Part shown: positions 33,984 to 42,577 of the stretch, piece by piece
Position numbering within the stretch: position 1 is the first letter of the stretch
Layout of the letters: each line of letters begins with the position of its first letter
Assembly: GCF_024721175.1 (NCBI RefSeq)
Contig: NZ_CP099399.1
Coordinates: forward strand, 124,001 to 188,000
Reading direction: 5' to 3'
Length of the DNA stretch: 64,000 nucleotides
DNA from: Rhizobium sp. Pop5
GTDB taxonomy: Bacteria > Pseudomonadota > Alphaproteobacteria > Rhizobiales > Rhizobiaceae
Notes under the pieces: model-generated
What the model was told of the DNA's origin: nothing
The model's database searches: none
What the model saw: the letters and a program-made list of their open reading frames with translations, nothing else
Program-made: the position numbers and the translations under genes

Positions 33984-34730
33984 ATGAAGATCGGAATCAT
34001 CGGCGCCGGGAATATCGGCGCGACTCTGGCGAGAAAACTCGCCGCCGGCGGTCACGAGGTCAAGCTTGCCAATTCAAAGGGGCCGGACACCATCCGCGAT
34101 CTTGCCGGCGATATCGGAGCGGCTGCCGTTTCGAAGGAAGAAGCCGTCCAGGGCGTCGACGTGGTCGTTCTTTCGATCCCGTTCGGAAACTATCGCGATC
34201 TCGGTGGGCTCTTCGGCGATGTCGCTAAAGAGGTCGTGGTGATCGATACGTCAAACTATTATCCGTTTCGCGACGGTGCGATCGCGGACGTCGATGGCGG
34301 CATGCCCGAAAGCGTTTGGGTGAGCGGGCAAATCGGCCGGCCCGTCATCAAAACTTGGAACGCCGTGCTGGCAGCAACGCTGGCGGAGAAGGGACGGCTT
34401 GACGGCACGGATGGACGCATCGCCATTCCGGTTGCGGGCGACGCTCCGGAAGCAAAGGCGATTGCCATAGAGCTGGTTGAGGCCATCGGCTTCGAAGCGC
34501 TGGATACAGGAGGGCTGGCGGCGTCCTGGCGTCAGCAACCCGGCACCCCCGCTTATTGCACCGAGCTCGCAACAAGTGAGCTGAAAGAAGCGCTGCGATC
34601 GGCGGACCGATCCCGCGCAGCCAACAATCGCGATGCGCTGATCAATGAATTCTTCGCGGTAGGCGCGAGTTTGACTCATGATGAAATGGTCGCTCGAAAC
34701 CGAGCGGGGACTGCCGCTCCGAAATCCTGA
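33984..34730 (+). CDS. NADPH-dependent F420 reductase-like dinucleotide-binding protein
   Basis: 248 residues. An N-terminal Rossmann motif MKIGIIGAGNIGATLARKL, a following SNSKGP-like phosphate loop (LANSKGPDTI), then VVLSIPF and DTSNYYPF, as in the F420_oxidored (NADP oxidoreductase, coenzyme F420-dependent) family. Rhizobia do not make F420 as far as I know, so it likely uses another acceptor such as a flavin. Preceded by AGAAGGGA. It shares a transcript with the MarR gene. Confidence 0.8.
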   Translation: MKIGIIGAGNIGATLARKLAAGGHEVKLANSKGPDTIRDLAGDIGAAAVSKEEAVQGVDVVVLSIPFGNYRDLGGLFGDVAKEVVVIDTSNYYPFRDGAIADVDGGMPESVWVSGQIGRPVIKTWNAVLAATLAEKGRLDGTDGRIAIPVAGDAPEAKAIAIELVEAIGFEALDTGGLAASWRQQPGTPAYCTELATSELKEALRSADRSRAANNRDALINEFFAVGASLTHDEMVARNRAGTAAPKS

Positions 34731-34801
34731 ATTCGGTGAGCTCTTGCTGCATGGCCTATCGTCCAGGTCCATCGCGGCGCTCCAGCGTCCCTCCCACCCT
34801 T

Positions 34802-34834
34802 CATGACGGCGGGGCCTTCGGGCTCGCCGTCATG
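34802..34834. terminator. hairpin after the F420-type reductase gene
   Basis: CATGACGGCG (34802-34811) pairs with CGCCGTCATG (34825-34834), loop 13 nt. No U-run; may terminate or protect transcripts from either side. Confidence 0.45.
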
Positions 34835-34909
34835 CCCCGGCACGTTTGGAGGCGCGATCGTCGGAAAAATCTCCGTAGAGCAAAAAGTGCTTGATTTTAT
34901 ATTTCGATT

Positions 34910-34934
34910 GACATCTAAAGCAAGGATAGATGTC
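34910..34934. promoter_or_regulatory. operator-like palindrome upstream of the second SDR gene
   Basis: GACATCTA (34910-34917), 9-bp spacer, TAGATGTC (34927-34934), perfect arms. It overlaps a -35-like TTGACA (34908-34913). The arms share ATCTA/TAGAT with the operators at 28490 and 33465. Confidence 0.55.
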
Positions 34935-35046
34935 GATTGAAATCTTACGTGCTTGGATGCCAGGTTCTAGAAAGCTGTCTTTGCGACAGGGTAAGGAGTC
35001 TGACCTTTCTATCGAAGCACGTAATCGCGCCCAGCCAGGAGCATGC

Positions 35047-35868
35047 ATGTCCACAAATAAAGTCGTCGTTATCACCGGAGCATCCTCCGGAATAGGCGAA
35101 GCTTCAGCCCGCCTTCTTGCACAAAACGGTTTCCAGGTCTTTGGGGGCGTACGTGACCCGAAGCGCGTCAATTCCATTCCCGGCGTGCGCTATGGGATTG
35201 TCGACGTGACCGATGACGTCTCGGTCTCGAATTTTGTTCAATGGGTTTTGTCCGAGGCGGGCAAGATTGACGTCCTGATCAATAACGCCGGCGTTTCGCT
35301 GGTCGGCCCTGTCGAAAACACGTCGCCTTCCGAAGCTCAAGCGGTATTCGATACCAACGTTTTCGGTCCGTTGCGAATGATTCGCGCTGCTTTGCCCTCC
35401 ATGCGCGCCGCCCGCAGCGGACTGATCATCAATATCAGTTCGGTCCTCGGCTTCCTGCCGGCACCGTTCATGGGAATATATGCCAGCAGCAAGCATGCGC
35501 TCGAAGGCCTGTCCGAGTCGCTGGACCATGAAATTCGTGAATTCAACGTGCGCGTGGTCCTTCTCGAGCCGACCTTCACAAACACCAAGCTCGATGTAAA
35601 TGCGGCACAAACCGAGGCGCCTTTGGGGGCCTATGCGACGCAGGCCGATGCAACCATCAAGGCGGTACAGGCCCAGATCAGAACCGCGCCATCGGCGCTT
35701 TCAGTAGCAGAAAAGATCTTGGCCGCAATCAACGGTCCATACCGAATGCGTCAACCGGCCGGTGGCCAGGCGAAGCTGCTCAGCTGGCTGCGCAGGTTTA
35801 TGCCGGCAAACGCGGTCGATAGCAGTCTGAGAAAGACATTCGGGTTCGGAAAAAGAAGCGCGTCCTGA
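35047..35868 (+). CDS. SDR-family oxidoreductase
   Basis: 273 residues from ATG at 35047 (AGGAG 6-7 nt ahead). The cofactor motif is TGASSGIGEASARLL (residues 10-24), then NNAGVSLVG, catalytic Ser in NISSVLG, YASSK as the YxxxK motif and the substrate-loop region. It has a C-terminal extension of about 30 residues (LLSWLRRFMPANAVDSSL). It resembles the classical SDRs often annotated as short-chain dehydrogenase/retinol dehydrogenase. Single gene; the operator-like palindrome lies 113 bp upstream. The substrate is unknown. Confidence 0.87.
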   Translation: MSTNKVVVITGASSGIGEASARLLAQNGFQVFGGVRDPKRVNSIPGVRYGIVDVTDDVSVSNFVQWVLSEAGKIDVLINNAGVSLVGPVENTSPSEAQAVFDTNVFGPLRMIRAALPSMRAARSGLIINISSVLGFLPAPFMGIYASSKHALEGLSESLDHEIREFNVRVVLLEPTFTNTKLDVNAAQTEAPLGAYATQADATIKAVQAQIRTAPSALSVAEKILAAINGPYRMRQPAGGQAKLLSWLRRFMPANAVDSSLRKTFGFGKRSAS

Positions 35869-36005
35869 GCTTCGCCTAGACTTCCAGACGTCGTCGGCTA
35901 GCAGCATCATTTCAGTGGTTCCCGCTGACCTCGACGACGTCATCTGCCTCTTAGACCGCAGCTCCATTTGAGCGCTCTATCTCTCCCAAGCGATGCCTAG
36001 TAAAC

Positions 36006-36284
36006 CTAATCCCCGAAGAACCGGATCGGCTTGTATTGGCGATGCGCGATGATCAGGCTTCTGTCGGGCTGAATGATGTAGGTTTCCTCGACCTGCCGGC
36101 CGTATTGGTCGATGAAATCATGCGGGAAGGCTGAACCGACGGGCGATTTGGTGAGCTTTGTGCGCGGTTGACCGCTATAGGTGATGCTGCCCGGGATGGG
36201 TTCGAGGCCGGGGCCGCTGTAGGTTACACTGTTGCATCCCGCAAGGACGAGAGTGCCGACAAGGCCGATGATTGCAGGTTTCAT
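36006..36284 (-). CDS. small lipoprotein, unknown function
   Basis: 92 residues from ATG at 36284, preceded by GGGAGGGG (the frame is open to 36476). Lipobox LVLAGC at residues 10-15 gives Cys15 as the lipidation site. The remainder has tyrosine-rich segments (NSVTYSGPGLEPIPGSITYSG, given in part as VTYSGPGLEPIPG) and ends YKPIRFFGD. Not recognised as a named family. Confidence 0.68.
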   Translation of the reverse strand: MKPAIIGLVGTLVLAGCNSVTYSGPGLEPIPGSITYSGQPRTKLTKSPVGSAFPHDFIDQYGRQVEETYIIQPDRSLIIAHRQYKPIRFFGD

Positions 36285-36696
36285 ATCCACCCCTCCCAAT
36301 GCCGTGAATGACATCACTCTACTCCTTGCCGGATAGAGTTCACGACACAAATGCCCATGCCGCTCTTCAAGCTTTCGGGAAGCGTCCCCGCGGACGTCGT
36401 GATCGAGCAGTCGGCGGCCAGCTATTGATATTAGGGTGGAAATCCCGTTCCGCCAGTCGTGTGGCAACCCATCCATTGCCGAAACCTGTACCGTCTGCTA
36501 GATCGGCATTGTCGAAAAAGGCAGGATCGGTTGAGGTAAGCCCGATCCCTTCCGCGAGAGCGCAGCGCTCTCAAGAAGCTCTGCTCCGTGCCCTGGCACG
36601 AGAACCCGCGACGTGGTCCGCATGAAGATGCGGGATCCCGGCGGCGTGCGGAGACGGCAAAAGCAGTCCCGGGATTTTTTTCGAACGGAGACTGTC
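36285..36696. other. 412-bp non-coding region with a possible terminator
   Basis: Between the lipoprotein gene (leftward) and the VOC gene (rightward). It holds no convincing gene. At 36635-36681 ATCCCGG and CCGGGAT flank 27 bp and are followed by seven T's on the plus strand, which could terminate a transcript just before the VOC ribosome site. Confidence 0.4.
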
Positions 36697-37077
36697 ATGC
36701 GCCTGAACCATCTTGATTTCTACGTGCCCGATATTGCCGCTACGGCGGATTTCTTCCTGCGTTATTTCGGTCTGGAATTAGGGGAGATGAACGAACGGAT
36801 CGGCCGGGCGATCCTCTACGACGACCAGGGCACGGAGGTCGTTCTCAGTCGCCCGTTGCCGAAATTCGGCGGTGCCGATCAGTTCGAGCTGCAGAGGCAA
36901 ACCTATCATATCGGCTTTATCCTAGCTGAAAGATCGGATGTCGATCAGCTTCATGTTCGCCTGGCGGCGGATGACGCTGCCGTTTCCGGACCGCCTGCCG
37001 CTATTCGCGGTGGCTGGCTGTTTTATTGCACGGCGCCGGGAAACATCCTCGTCGAGGTCGGCTGGCGGCCGGGCTAA
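36697..37077 (+). CDS. VOC-family (glyoxalase/bleomycin resistance-type) protein
   Basis: 126 residues from ATG at 36697 (GGAG 7 nt ahead; the frame opens upstream to 36613). Two beta-alpha-beta-beta-beta modules: the first begins RLNHLDFYVPDIAATADFFLRYFG with a metal-ligand His at position 4 (NHLDF), the second has YHIGFILAE and a terminal Glu (NILVEVGWRPG). His/Glu placement fits the metal site of the superfamily, but the reaction is unknown. Monocistronic. Confidence 0.82.
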   Translation: MRLNHLDFYVPDIAATADFFLRYFGLELGEMNERIGRAILYDDQGTEVVLSRPLPKFGGADQFELQRQTYHIGFILAERSDVDQLHVRLAADDAAVSGPPAAIRGGWLFYCTAPGNILVEVGWRPG

Positions 37078-37200
37078 AGCAATTCCAGCAAAAATGTGTA
37101 GCGCTTTTGCCAGGCAAAGCGCGAAGCGCTTTTGCCCGGAATGCGTGAAAACAAAGAGATAGAGCAGCTCCGCAATTCGGAGAAAAACGGAGATGCTCCA
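37078..37200. repeat. dispersed Rhizobium-type palindromic intergenic repeat
   Basis: GCAATTCC..GCAAAA pairs with TTTTGCCCGGAATGC (about 37079-37146), continuing with AAAACAAAGAGATAGAGCAG and a CTCCG/CGGAG hairpin. The wording matches a repeat commonly found between Rhizobium genes (recalled, no search run). It is a different family from the repeats at 2713 and 46603. Confidence 0.7.
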
Positions 37201-37202
37201 TC

Positions 37203-37235
37203 CCAAAAAACAAAGGGCGGCCGCGGCCGCCCTTT
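37203..37235 (-). terminator. intrinsic terminator of the chemoreceptor gene
   Basis: Perfect 24-bp palindrome AAAGGGCGGCCG/CGGCCGCCCTTT (37212-37235). On the minus strand it is followed by TTTGTTTTTT. It lies 22 bp past the gene's stop. Confidence 0.85.
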
Positions 37236-37256
37236 CCCATGCTTGTTTCGATCGCC

Positions 37257-39263
37257 TCAGAACTCGGTCCAATCGGCGTCCTTGCTTGACGGTGTGCTGC
37301 TGCCCGTACCGAAGGCGTTCGCGATCTTCTGGCCGAGCGCGCGAGCCGGCGAGGCGGCCGGGCGGGCGGTTCCTTCCTTGGCAATACGGATCGGTGTCTT
37401 GGCAACCGGGCGCACAGTGGCGCGTGGCGCCGCGGCCGGCGGCCGGGCCGGCGTGATCGGTGCGGCGGCGGCAAAGCCGCCGGTGCCCGTCAGCCTGAAC
37501 TGGCCGAGCAGGTTGTTGAGCGCTGCTGCCTCCGTGGCGAGGTTTTGGCTGGCCGCTGTCGATTCCTCGACCATTGCCGCATTCTGCTGCGTGCCCTGGT
37601 CCATAGTGTTGACGGCGGTGTTGATCTCCTGCAGCCCGATCGACTGCTCGCGCGAGGCCTCGGCGATCGCGTGGACGTGCTGGTTGATCTCTTGCACCTC
37701 CTGGACGATTGCGCTGAGCGCCTTGCCGGTTTCGCCGACAAGCGAAACCCCGGTCTGCACATGTGTGCCGGATGTGGTGATCAGAGCCTTGATTTCCTTG
37801 GCGGCGTTGGCAGAACGCTGCGCGAGTTCGCGCACTTCCTGGGCGACGACGGCAAAGCCCTTGCCGGCTTCACCGGCACGCGCCGCTTCGACACCTGCGT
37901 TCAAGGCCAGCAGGTTGGTCTGGAAGGCGATGTCGTCGATGACGCCGATAATGTTGCCGATTTCGACCGACGACTGCTCGATCTGCTGCATGGCGGAGAC
38001 CGCCTTGCGGACGATCTCGCCCGATTTTTCGGCGCCGAGGCGGGTATGGGCAACGAGCTGGCTCGCTTCCTCCGCACGCTTGGCGGCGTCGCGCACTGTC
38101 GTGGTGATCTCTTCGAGTGCCGCCGCCGTCTCTTCGACGGAGGCAGACTGCTGTTCCGTCCGCTTGGAAAGCTCGTCTGCGGAAGAGCGGATCTCGTTGG
38201 CGCCGGCGCTGATCGCCCGGGCATTGGCGCCGACGGTATGCATGGTCTCGTTGAGTTTCTCGACCGAATTGTTGAAATCCTGGCGCAGTGCATCGAGATG
38301 CGCAACGAAGGGCTGGTCGATATGCGAGGCGAGATCGCCGGCGGCAAGGCGGCGTAGGCCATCGCCGAGCGCCTGGACGGCGCCTTCGAGTTCGGATGCC
38401 TCGCGCGCCTGCTGCGCCTCGCGTTCCCGGCGTTCGCCGTCGCTGACGTTGCGGTCGGCTTCGGCGCGCGCCTCAATCCGGACGCGCTCGATCGCGTTGT
38501 CGCGGAAGATCGAAACGGCCTTTGCCATCTGGCCGATTTCGTCACGGCGGTCGAGGCCGCTGATATCGCTGCTGGTATCGCCTTCGGCAAGCCTCGTCAT
38601 GCGCAGGCGCAACTGCGCCATCGGGCCGGCAATACCCGTCTGTGCCACGGCGACGCTGAAGCTGATCGCGGCGAGGACGGCAATGCCGATCACGGCGAAG
38701 CAGAGGTTGATCTGTTCGTTGACGGAGGCCGAGAGCGTGTCGCCGCCGTCGGTGAGCATCGCCATCATCGCGTCGTTGTTCGCAATCATCTTCGGTGTCA
38801 GCGCATCGAGTTTGGCATTGACCAGGGCGACATTCGCCTGGGCGCCGGCGCTGTCCTTGGTCTTGCTCTGCTCGATGATCTTGGCCGAGAGAGCTTCGAT
38901 TTCGTCGATGCCCGCCTGGATTTCATCAATCGCCGCTTTGCGGCTGGGCACGAGGGCCAGTGCCTGTTTCATCCGGTCACGGGCCTGCGGCAGCCTGCTC
39001 GGCGTGGAAAGCGTCTTATCGAATTCCGGCGTGCCGGGCTTCATATCGGCAAGCAGACTGACCTGAAGCACCGAGGCGACCACCGATGCGCTGGCGCGCG
39101 CGCTCAGCATCGAGGCTTGCGCTTCATGGTCGATGAAGGCGCCATAGGCTGTATCCGCACGACGGAACTCGGCGATGACATAGAAAAGCCCGGCCATCGT
39201 GATCAGCCCGAGGAGCGCCACGACCGATATGATCTTTGTGCGGATTTTCAGATGCTTCAGCAT
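37257..39263 (-). CDS. methyl-accepting chemotaxis protein
   Basis: 668 residues. TM1 at about 12-32, a small periplasmic helical sensor domain (about 35-190), TM2 at about 190-213, HAMP domains (about 215-365), then the signalling domain with the highly conserved hairpin [32 protein letters not shown] Pro/Ala-rich tail ends in DWTEF, a W-x-x-F tether of the type that recruits CheR/CheB in other bacteria. Divergent from a periplasmic amino-acid-type binding protein. The ligand is unknown. Confidence 0.93.
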   Translation of the reverse strand: MLKHLKIRTKIISVVALLGLITMAGLFYVIAEFRRADTAYGAFIDHEAQASMLSARASASVVASVLQVSLLADMKPGTPEFDKTLSTPSRLPQARDRMKQALALVPSRKAAIDEIQAGIDEIEALSAKIIEQSKTKDSAGAQANVALVNAKLDALTPKMIANNDAMMAMLTDGGDTLSASVNEQINLCFAVIGIAVLAAISFSVAVAQTGIAGPMAQLRLRMTRLAEGDTSSDISGLDRRDEIGQMAKAVSIFRDNAIERVRIEARAEADRNVSDGERREREAQQAREASELEGAVQALGDGLRRLAAGDLASHIDQPFVAHLDALRQDFNNSVEKLNETMHTVGANARAISAGANEIRSSADELSKRTEQQSASVEETAAALEEITTTVRDAAKRAEEASQLVAHTRLGAEKSGEIVRKAVSAMQQIEQSSVEIGNIIGVIDDIAFQTNLLALNAGVEAARAGEAGKGFAVVAQEVRELAQRSANAAKEIKALITTSGTHVQTGVSLVGETGKALSAIVQEVQEINQHVHAIAEASREQSIGLQEINTAVNTMDQGTQQNAAMVEESTAASQNLATEAAALNNLLGQFRLTGTGGFAAAAPITPARPPAAAPRATVRPVAKTPIRIAKEGTARPAASPARALGQKIANAFGTGSSTPSSKDADWTEF

Positions 39264-39667
39264 GGAAATATCACCCGATTGGCCGAACGTGTCGGCGCTT
39301 TGAAATCAATTGTTGCGAACAGAGCGCTGCTGACGGTTGCATCATGCGATCGGCTGGCGGGGTCCGATGTCGTCGCAACAAATAAAGGCGCTATTCTTTA
39401 ATTCCGCCCTAACGCGGAATGCCGGGATGCCCATAATTTCCAGGGGCTGGGCTGTTATCCCCGACATACTGCAAGAAGTACAATCACGGCGATATTCCTT
39501 CTTGCCGCCAATCGCCTTTTCGCTGTAGCGGCAGATCGCTCCTCGCGTAAAATGGATACCTCTGGCAGGGAAACAGCGTGATCGGGCGGCCCGGGCGCAT
39601 ATTCCCCGCCGACCATGACTCTGATACATCTCGGTTACGTTTGCGCTCAACCCGAGACCGGATCACG
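39264..39667. other. 404-bp divergent region between the chemoreceptor and a binding-protein gene
   Basis: Contains a small palindrome ATTCCGC/GCGGAAT at 39401-39420 and a relatively AT-rich centre. No coding frame or known RNA is recognised. The promoters of both flanking genes should lie here. Confidence 0.45.
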
Positions 39668-40543
39668 ATGATGCAATCCAAGATGCCATCCCTGATTTTG
39701 AAGGGATTTCTTGCGTTCGGGCTGTTTCTCGGGGCATTGTTTTCGGGTTTTGCAGCATCGGCTCAGCAGGCATCCCCTTCACTGCCGCTGCTCTTCGATG
39801 CACGCGAACGCCTGGCCAAACCGGATCTTTCCTCGCTGGTCCGTCTGCGCTTCCTGACATCGGTTGATTTTCCACCCTTCAACTTCACCGATCAGAACGG
39901 CAAGCTCTCCGGTTTCGACGTCGATCTCGCCCGCGAAATCTGCAGCGAGCTTGAGATATCGGATAAATGCCAGATCCAGGCGATCCCCTTTGCCGATCTC
40001 AAAGATGCGCTCGCCGCCTCGCAGGGCGATGCTGTCATTGCTGGCCTTGCCGTGACCCCGGAGCTTCGCAGGCAGTTCGTCTTCTCCAGGCCCTATCTGA
40101 TGCTGCCGGCGCGCTTCGTGCGCAATCTCGCGGCGCCGATCGATGGAAAGACGGCCGCGGCACTATCGGCCCTGCCGGTCGGCGTCGTCAGGGGCACGGT
40201 GCACGATGCGATGTTGGCCGCTTTCTTTCCGGGTCTGAAGGCCGAGCCGTTCGATACCAAGGAGGCCCTGCTTACCGCACTCAGGGACCGCAAAGTCGAT
40301 GTCGCCTTTGCCGATGCGCTTCAGCTTTCCTTCTGGGTTTCTTCGCCGGCCTCGGCCAAATGCTGTGCGCTCTTCGACGGCCCTTATCTCTCCGAACATT
40401 TCCTCGGTGAGGGCATGACGATCATGCTGCGGCAAAAGGATAGCGTGCTGACGTCAGCCATCGACCACGCGCTCGCTGCGCTGTCGCGCAACGGCCGTCT
40501 TCAGGAAATCTATCTGCGTTATTTCCCCTATGGGCTCTACTGA
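39668..40543 (+). CDS. amino-acid-type ABC transporter substrate-binding protein (family 3)
   Basis: 291 residues from ATG at 39668 (second ATG follows directly; frame open to 39578). Signal peptide residues 1-33 ending FAASAQQ. The SBP_bac_3 domain begins VRLRFLTSVDFPPFNFTDQNGKLSGFDVDLAREI (given here as key words FPPFNF and GFDVDLA), with DAVIAGLAVTPELRRQFVFSRPY. The binding-pocket Asp and Arg are present. No permease or ATPase genes are adjacent, so it is an orphan binding protein, possibly feeding the divergent chemoreceptor. Confidence 0.85.
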   Translation: MMQSKMPSLILKGFLAFGLFLGALFSGFAASAQQASPSLPLLFDARERLAKPDLSSLVRLRFLTSVDFPPFNFTDQNGKLSGFDVDLAREICSELEISDKCQIQAIPFADLKDALAASQGDAVIAGLAVTPELRRQFVFSRPYLMLPARFVRNLAAPIDGKTAAALSALPVGVVRGTVHDAMLAAFFPGLKAEPFDTKEALLTALRDRKVDVAFADALQLSFWVSSPASAKCCALFDGPYLSEHFLGEGMTIMLRQKDSVLTSAIDHALAALSRNGRLQEIYLRYFPYGLY

Positions 40544-40558
40544 GGCCACAACCGGACT

Positions 40559-40972
40559 TCAGCCCTTGCGGAAACGGGCAATTGCGCTGCGCTCGATCGC
40601 TGCGCAGGTGAGCTTGTCGAGGCCGAGCCGATCGCGCAGCAGGCTGAGCAGCCGCAGTTCCTCTGCCTTGACGGAAAGATCGGCGGAGGCGACCTCGACG
40701 GCGAGTGCATAGGCCGTGTCGTAGAGTTTCGCGGGCAGGGTGTCGCGCACGGTTTCCAGAACGACGTCGAGACCTTCCGGCCCGGCAAGCAGCGAGGCGC
40801 AGTCGCGCGCGACGGAAATCAGGTTGTCGTCATCGAAATCCCGGAAGACGGGCAGGAATCCGATCAACTGGCCGATTCTTTCCAGCTCCCTGTCATTCAT
40901 CGTGCTGTCGACGGCGGATGCCATCACCATCACGTAGATCAGCGCATCATGGGCGGAAAGCGGCTTGTTCAT
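40559..40972 (-). CDS. TerB-like tellurite resistance protein
   Basis: A 137-residue all-helical TerB-domain protein (DALIYVMVMASAVDSTMNDRELERIGQLI, quoted in part; ASADLSVKAEELRLLSLLRDRLGL). The acidic Asp/Glu pairs spaced in DSTMNDRELE and ADLSVKAEE match the metal-binding positions of TerB. No other ter genes nearby, so the role may be general stress-related. Convergent with the binding-protein gene (15 bp). Confidence 0.82.
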   Translation of the reverse strand: MNKPLSAHDALIYVMVMASAVDSTMNDRELERIGQLIGFLPVFRDFDDDNLISVARDCASLLAGPEGLDVVLETVRDTLPAKLYDTAYALAVEVASADLSVKAEELRLLSLLRDRLGLDKLTCAAIERSAIARFRKG

Positions 40973-41020
40973 TTCTGATTCCTTTTTCGATCAGCCCAGA
41001 TTAGGAACTGGCAGTGGTCT

Positions 41021-41776
41021 TTACAAGGGATCGGCAGCATTCCGCGGCTGCCGGGCCGCTGGCTGATTGCGGCGCGGATCGTCGCCATAAAGACCCTTTC
41101 CCGCCTGCCTGGCTTTCTCGGCGGCGGCTGCAAGCGGCGAACCTGCCGGCGCTTCCGCCCAGCCATTTTCGGCGAGCCATGAGCCGAGGTCCTCTGTGCC
41201 GAGCCGACAGGCGGCCGTCGACGTTCCCTGCCATTCCGCTGTCTCGAGATCGCAGGTAACGCTGCGATTGCGCAATAGCAGGCGCAACGCCGTCTTCGCC
41301 ATCATGCCGCAGGGCCATTGCCGGCTTGCCGGCCCGCATATCTTGTCGACCGGCGTCGGGATGACGCCGGCAAGCTGAAGCCTTCGCTCGCCGAAGGAAA
41401 GAATGCCGGCATTTTCAACCGCCGGCCGTGACAACTCCGTCGCCTTTTTCGTGTCGACACTTGCCACGCCGCGCTCCGTCGTCTCCGCCAGTTGTTTGGC
41501 ATCGGCGGCTTTGGACATCGTGTCGTCAGCTGTATCAGGGGAGGGCGGAACCGGCGGCGCGGCCGAGCGGGCAATCATTTCGGCGTGCTCGTCCGATATC
41601 GGCGCCGGCTGTGCGACGGTCCCAGGAACGGCATCCGCCGTCGCTGTCGTCATTTCCTCTGCAGGCGCGATCTCTTCTCCGCCCGCGCCGCCGCCAAGCT
41701 TTGCTTCGCCCGCCATCAGCAGGCCGGCGACCACCGCAATCCCTGTGATACCTGTAACCAAGGCGGCAGGGCGCAT
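41021..41776 (-). CDS. SNase-like (thermonuclease-fold) protein, probably catalytically degenerate
   Basis: 251 residues. N-terminal membrane/signal segment (about 3-22), a long disordered Ala/Pro/Glu-rich region (about 25-120), then an SNase-like domain (about 125-235; FGERRLQLAGVIPTPVD, RNRSVTCDLE, AACRLGTEDLGSWLAENGWAEA, EKARQAGKGLYGDD). The position of the catalytic D-T-P-E of staphylococcal nuclease reads PTPV here, so nuclease activity is doubtful. The next gene upstream on the same strand is the S24-type regulator, 11 bp away. Confidence 0.75.
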   Translation of the reverse strand: MRPAALVTGITGIAVVAGLLMAGEAKLGGGAGGEEIAPAEEMTTATADAVPGTVAQPAPISDEHAEMIARSAAPPVPPSPDTADDTMSKAADAKQLAETTERGVASVDTKKATELSRPAVENAGILSFGERRLQLAGVIPTPVDKICGPASRQWPCGMMAKTALRLLLRNRSVTCDLETAEWQGTSTAACRLGTEDLGSWLAENGWAEAPAGSPLAAAAEKARQAGKGLYGDDPRRNQPAARQPRNAADPL

Positions 41777-41787
41777 GGAATATCTTC

Positions 41788-42453
41788 CTATTGGCTGGCC
41801 CAGATGATGCGGGCGATCCAGTCGACGTCGGAAAGATCGAGGGTGCGGTTGGGATGTTCGGGATTGAGCGACATGAGTTCGATCGACCGCGGGCTCTGAC
41901 GCAGCAGCACCTTGGCCATCACCTCGCCCTCGCGTGTCCGCACGACGACGCGGTCGTTGCGACGCACCTGCGCCCCCGGCTCGACGATCAGCACGTCGCC
42001 GTCGCGATAGAACGGCATCATGCTCTCGCCCTGCACTTCAAGCGCATAAACGCCAGCCTTTTGTGATGGCGCCGTCGGAAATTCCACCACGTCCCAACCC
42101 TGGCCGGCCGGAAAGCCGCCGTCATCGAAGAAGCCGCCGGCACCCGCCTGCGCAAAGCCGAGCAGGGGAATAGAGTTGCCTGGAGGCGCAAACGCGGCGT
42201 CCGGCGGTCCGGACGGGCCGCCACCCGGCCGCATGAAGGCGAGAAACTGCTCCATGCTCGCCCCCGTCGCCTCGAGCACCTTGGCGATCGATTCGGTCGA
42301 GGGCCAGCGCAGCCGTCCGTCGGCGGAAAGCCGTTTCGATTTATTGAAGGAGGTAGGGTCGAGCCCGGCGCGCCGGGCAAGACCGGACGGCGTCAGGTCG
42401 TGCCGTTCGGCAAGCCTGTCGATCGCTCCCCAGATCTGCTCGTGTGACAGCAT
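41788..42453 (-). CDS. XRE-type regulator with C-terminal S24 (LexA-like) peptidase domain
   Basis: 221 residues from ATG at 42453; the frame opens to 42483. The N-terminal HTH is about 8-70 (LTPSGLARRAGLDPTSFNKSKR) and the C-terminal S24 domain about 95-215, with catalytic Ser in QGESMMPFYRDGD and Lys in EVMAKVLLRQS. It resembles chromosomal S24 repressors rather than LexA. No Ala-Gly cleavage site is obvious, although AQAGAGG occurs. Upstream of the SNase-like gene in the same direction. Confidence 0.82.
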   Translation of the reverse strand: MLSHEQIWGAIDRLAERHDLTPSGLARRAGLDPTSFNKSKRLSADGRLRWPSTESIAKVLEATGASMEQFLAFMRPGGGPSGPPDAAFAPPGNSIPLLGFAQAGAGGFFDDGGFPAGQGWDVVEFPTAPSQKAGVYALEVQGESMMPFYRDGDVLIVEPGAQVRRNDRVVVRTREGEVMAKVLLRQSPRSIELMSLNPEHPNRTLDLSDVDWIARIIWASQ

Positions 42454-42577
42454 GATGCGCCCGATCCCGTGCGGCTCATCCAATGCCGCGCTTCAAACGA
42501 GCGGAATATTAACCGACCGTGCCGCCCGAGTAAAGACGAGAAAGGAATAAAATCCTGTTTGCAGTCATGTGCTGCGC

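Larger units (their letters stand above)
34731..35046. other. intergenic region with a hairpin and an operator-like palindrome
   Basis: 316 bp. It contains a 10-bp hairpin (34802-34834) that can act as terminator of the preceding operon, and an AT-rich promoter zone with a perfect palindrome (34910-34934). An ATG at 34930 is in frame with the SDR gene but has no ribosome site and lies inside the palindrome. Confidence 0.55.

Noticed and set aside
34830..35177. minus-strand 115-residue frame at the SDR promoter
   Set aside because: Covers the palindrome and the SDR 5' end; no family resemblance and no ribosome site.
27836..36000. genomic island with tRNA-Gly attachment repeat
   Set aside because: No integrase and no second copy of the tRNA 3' end could be found by eye in the window; kept only as a low-interest possibility.
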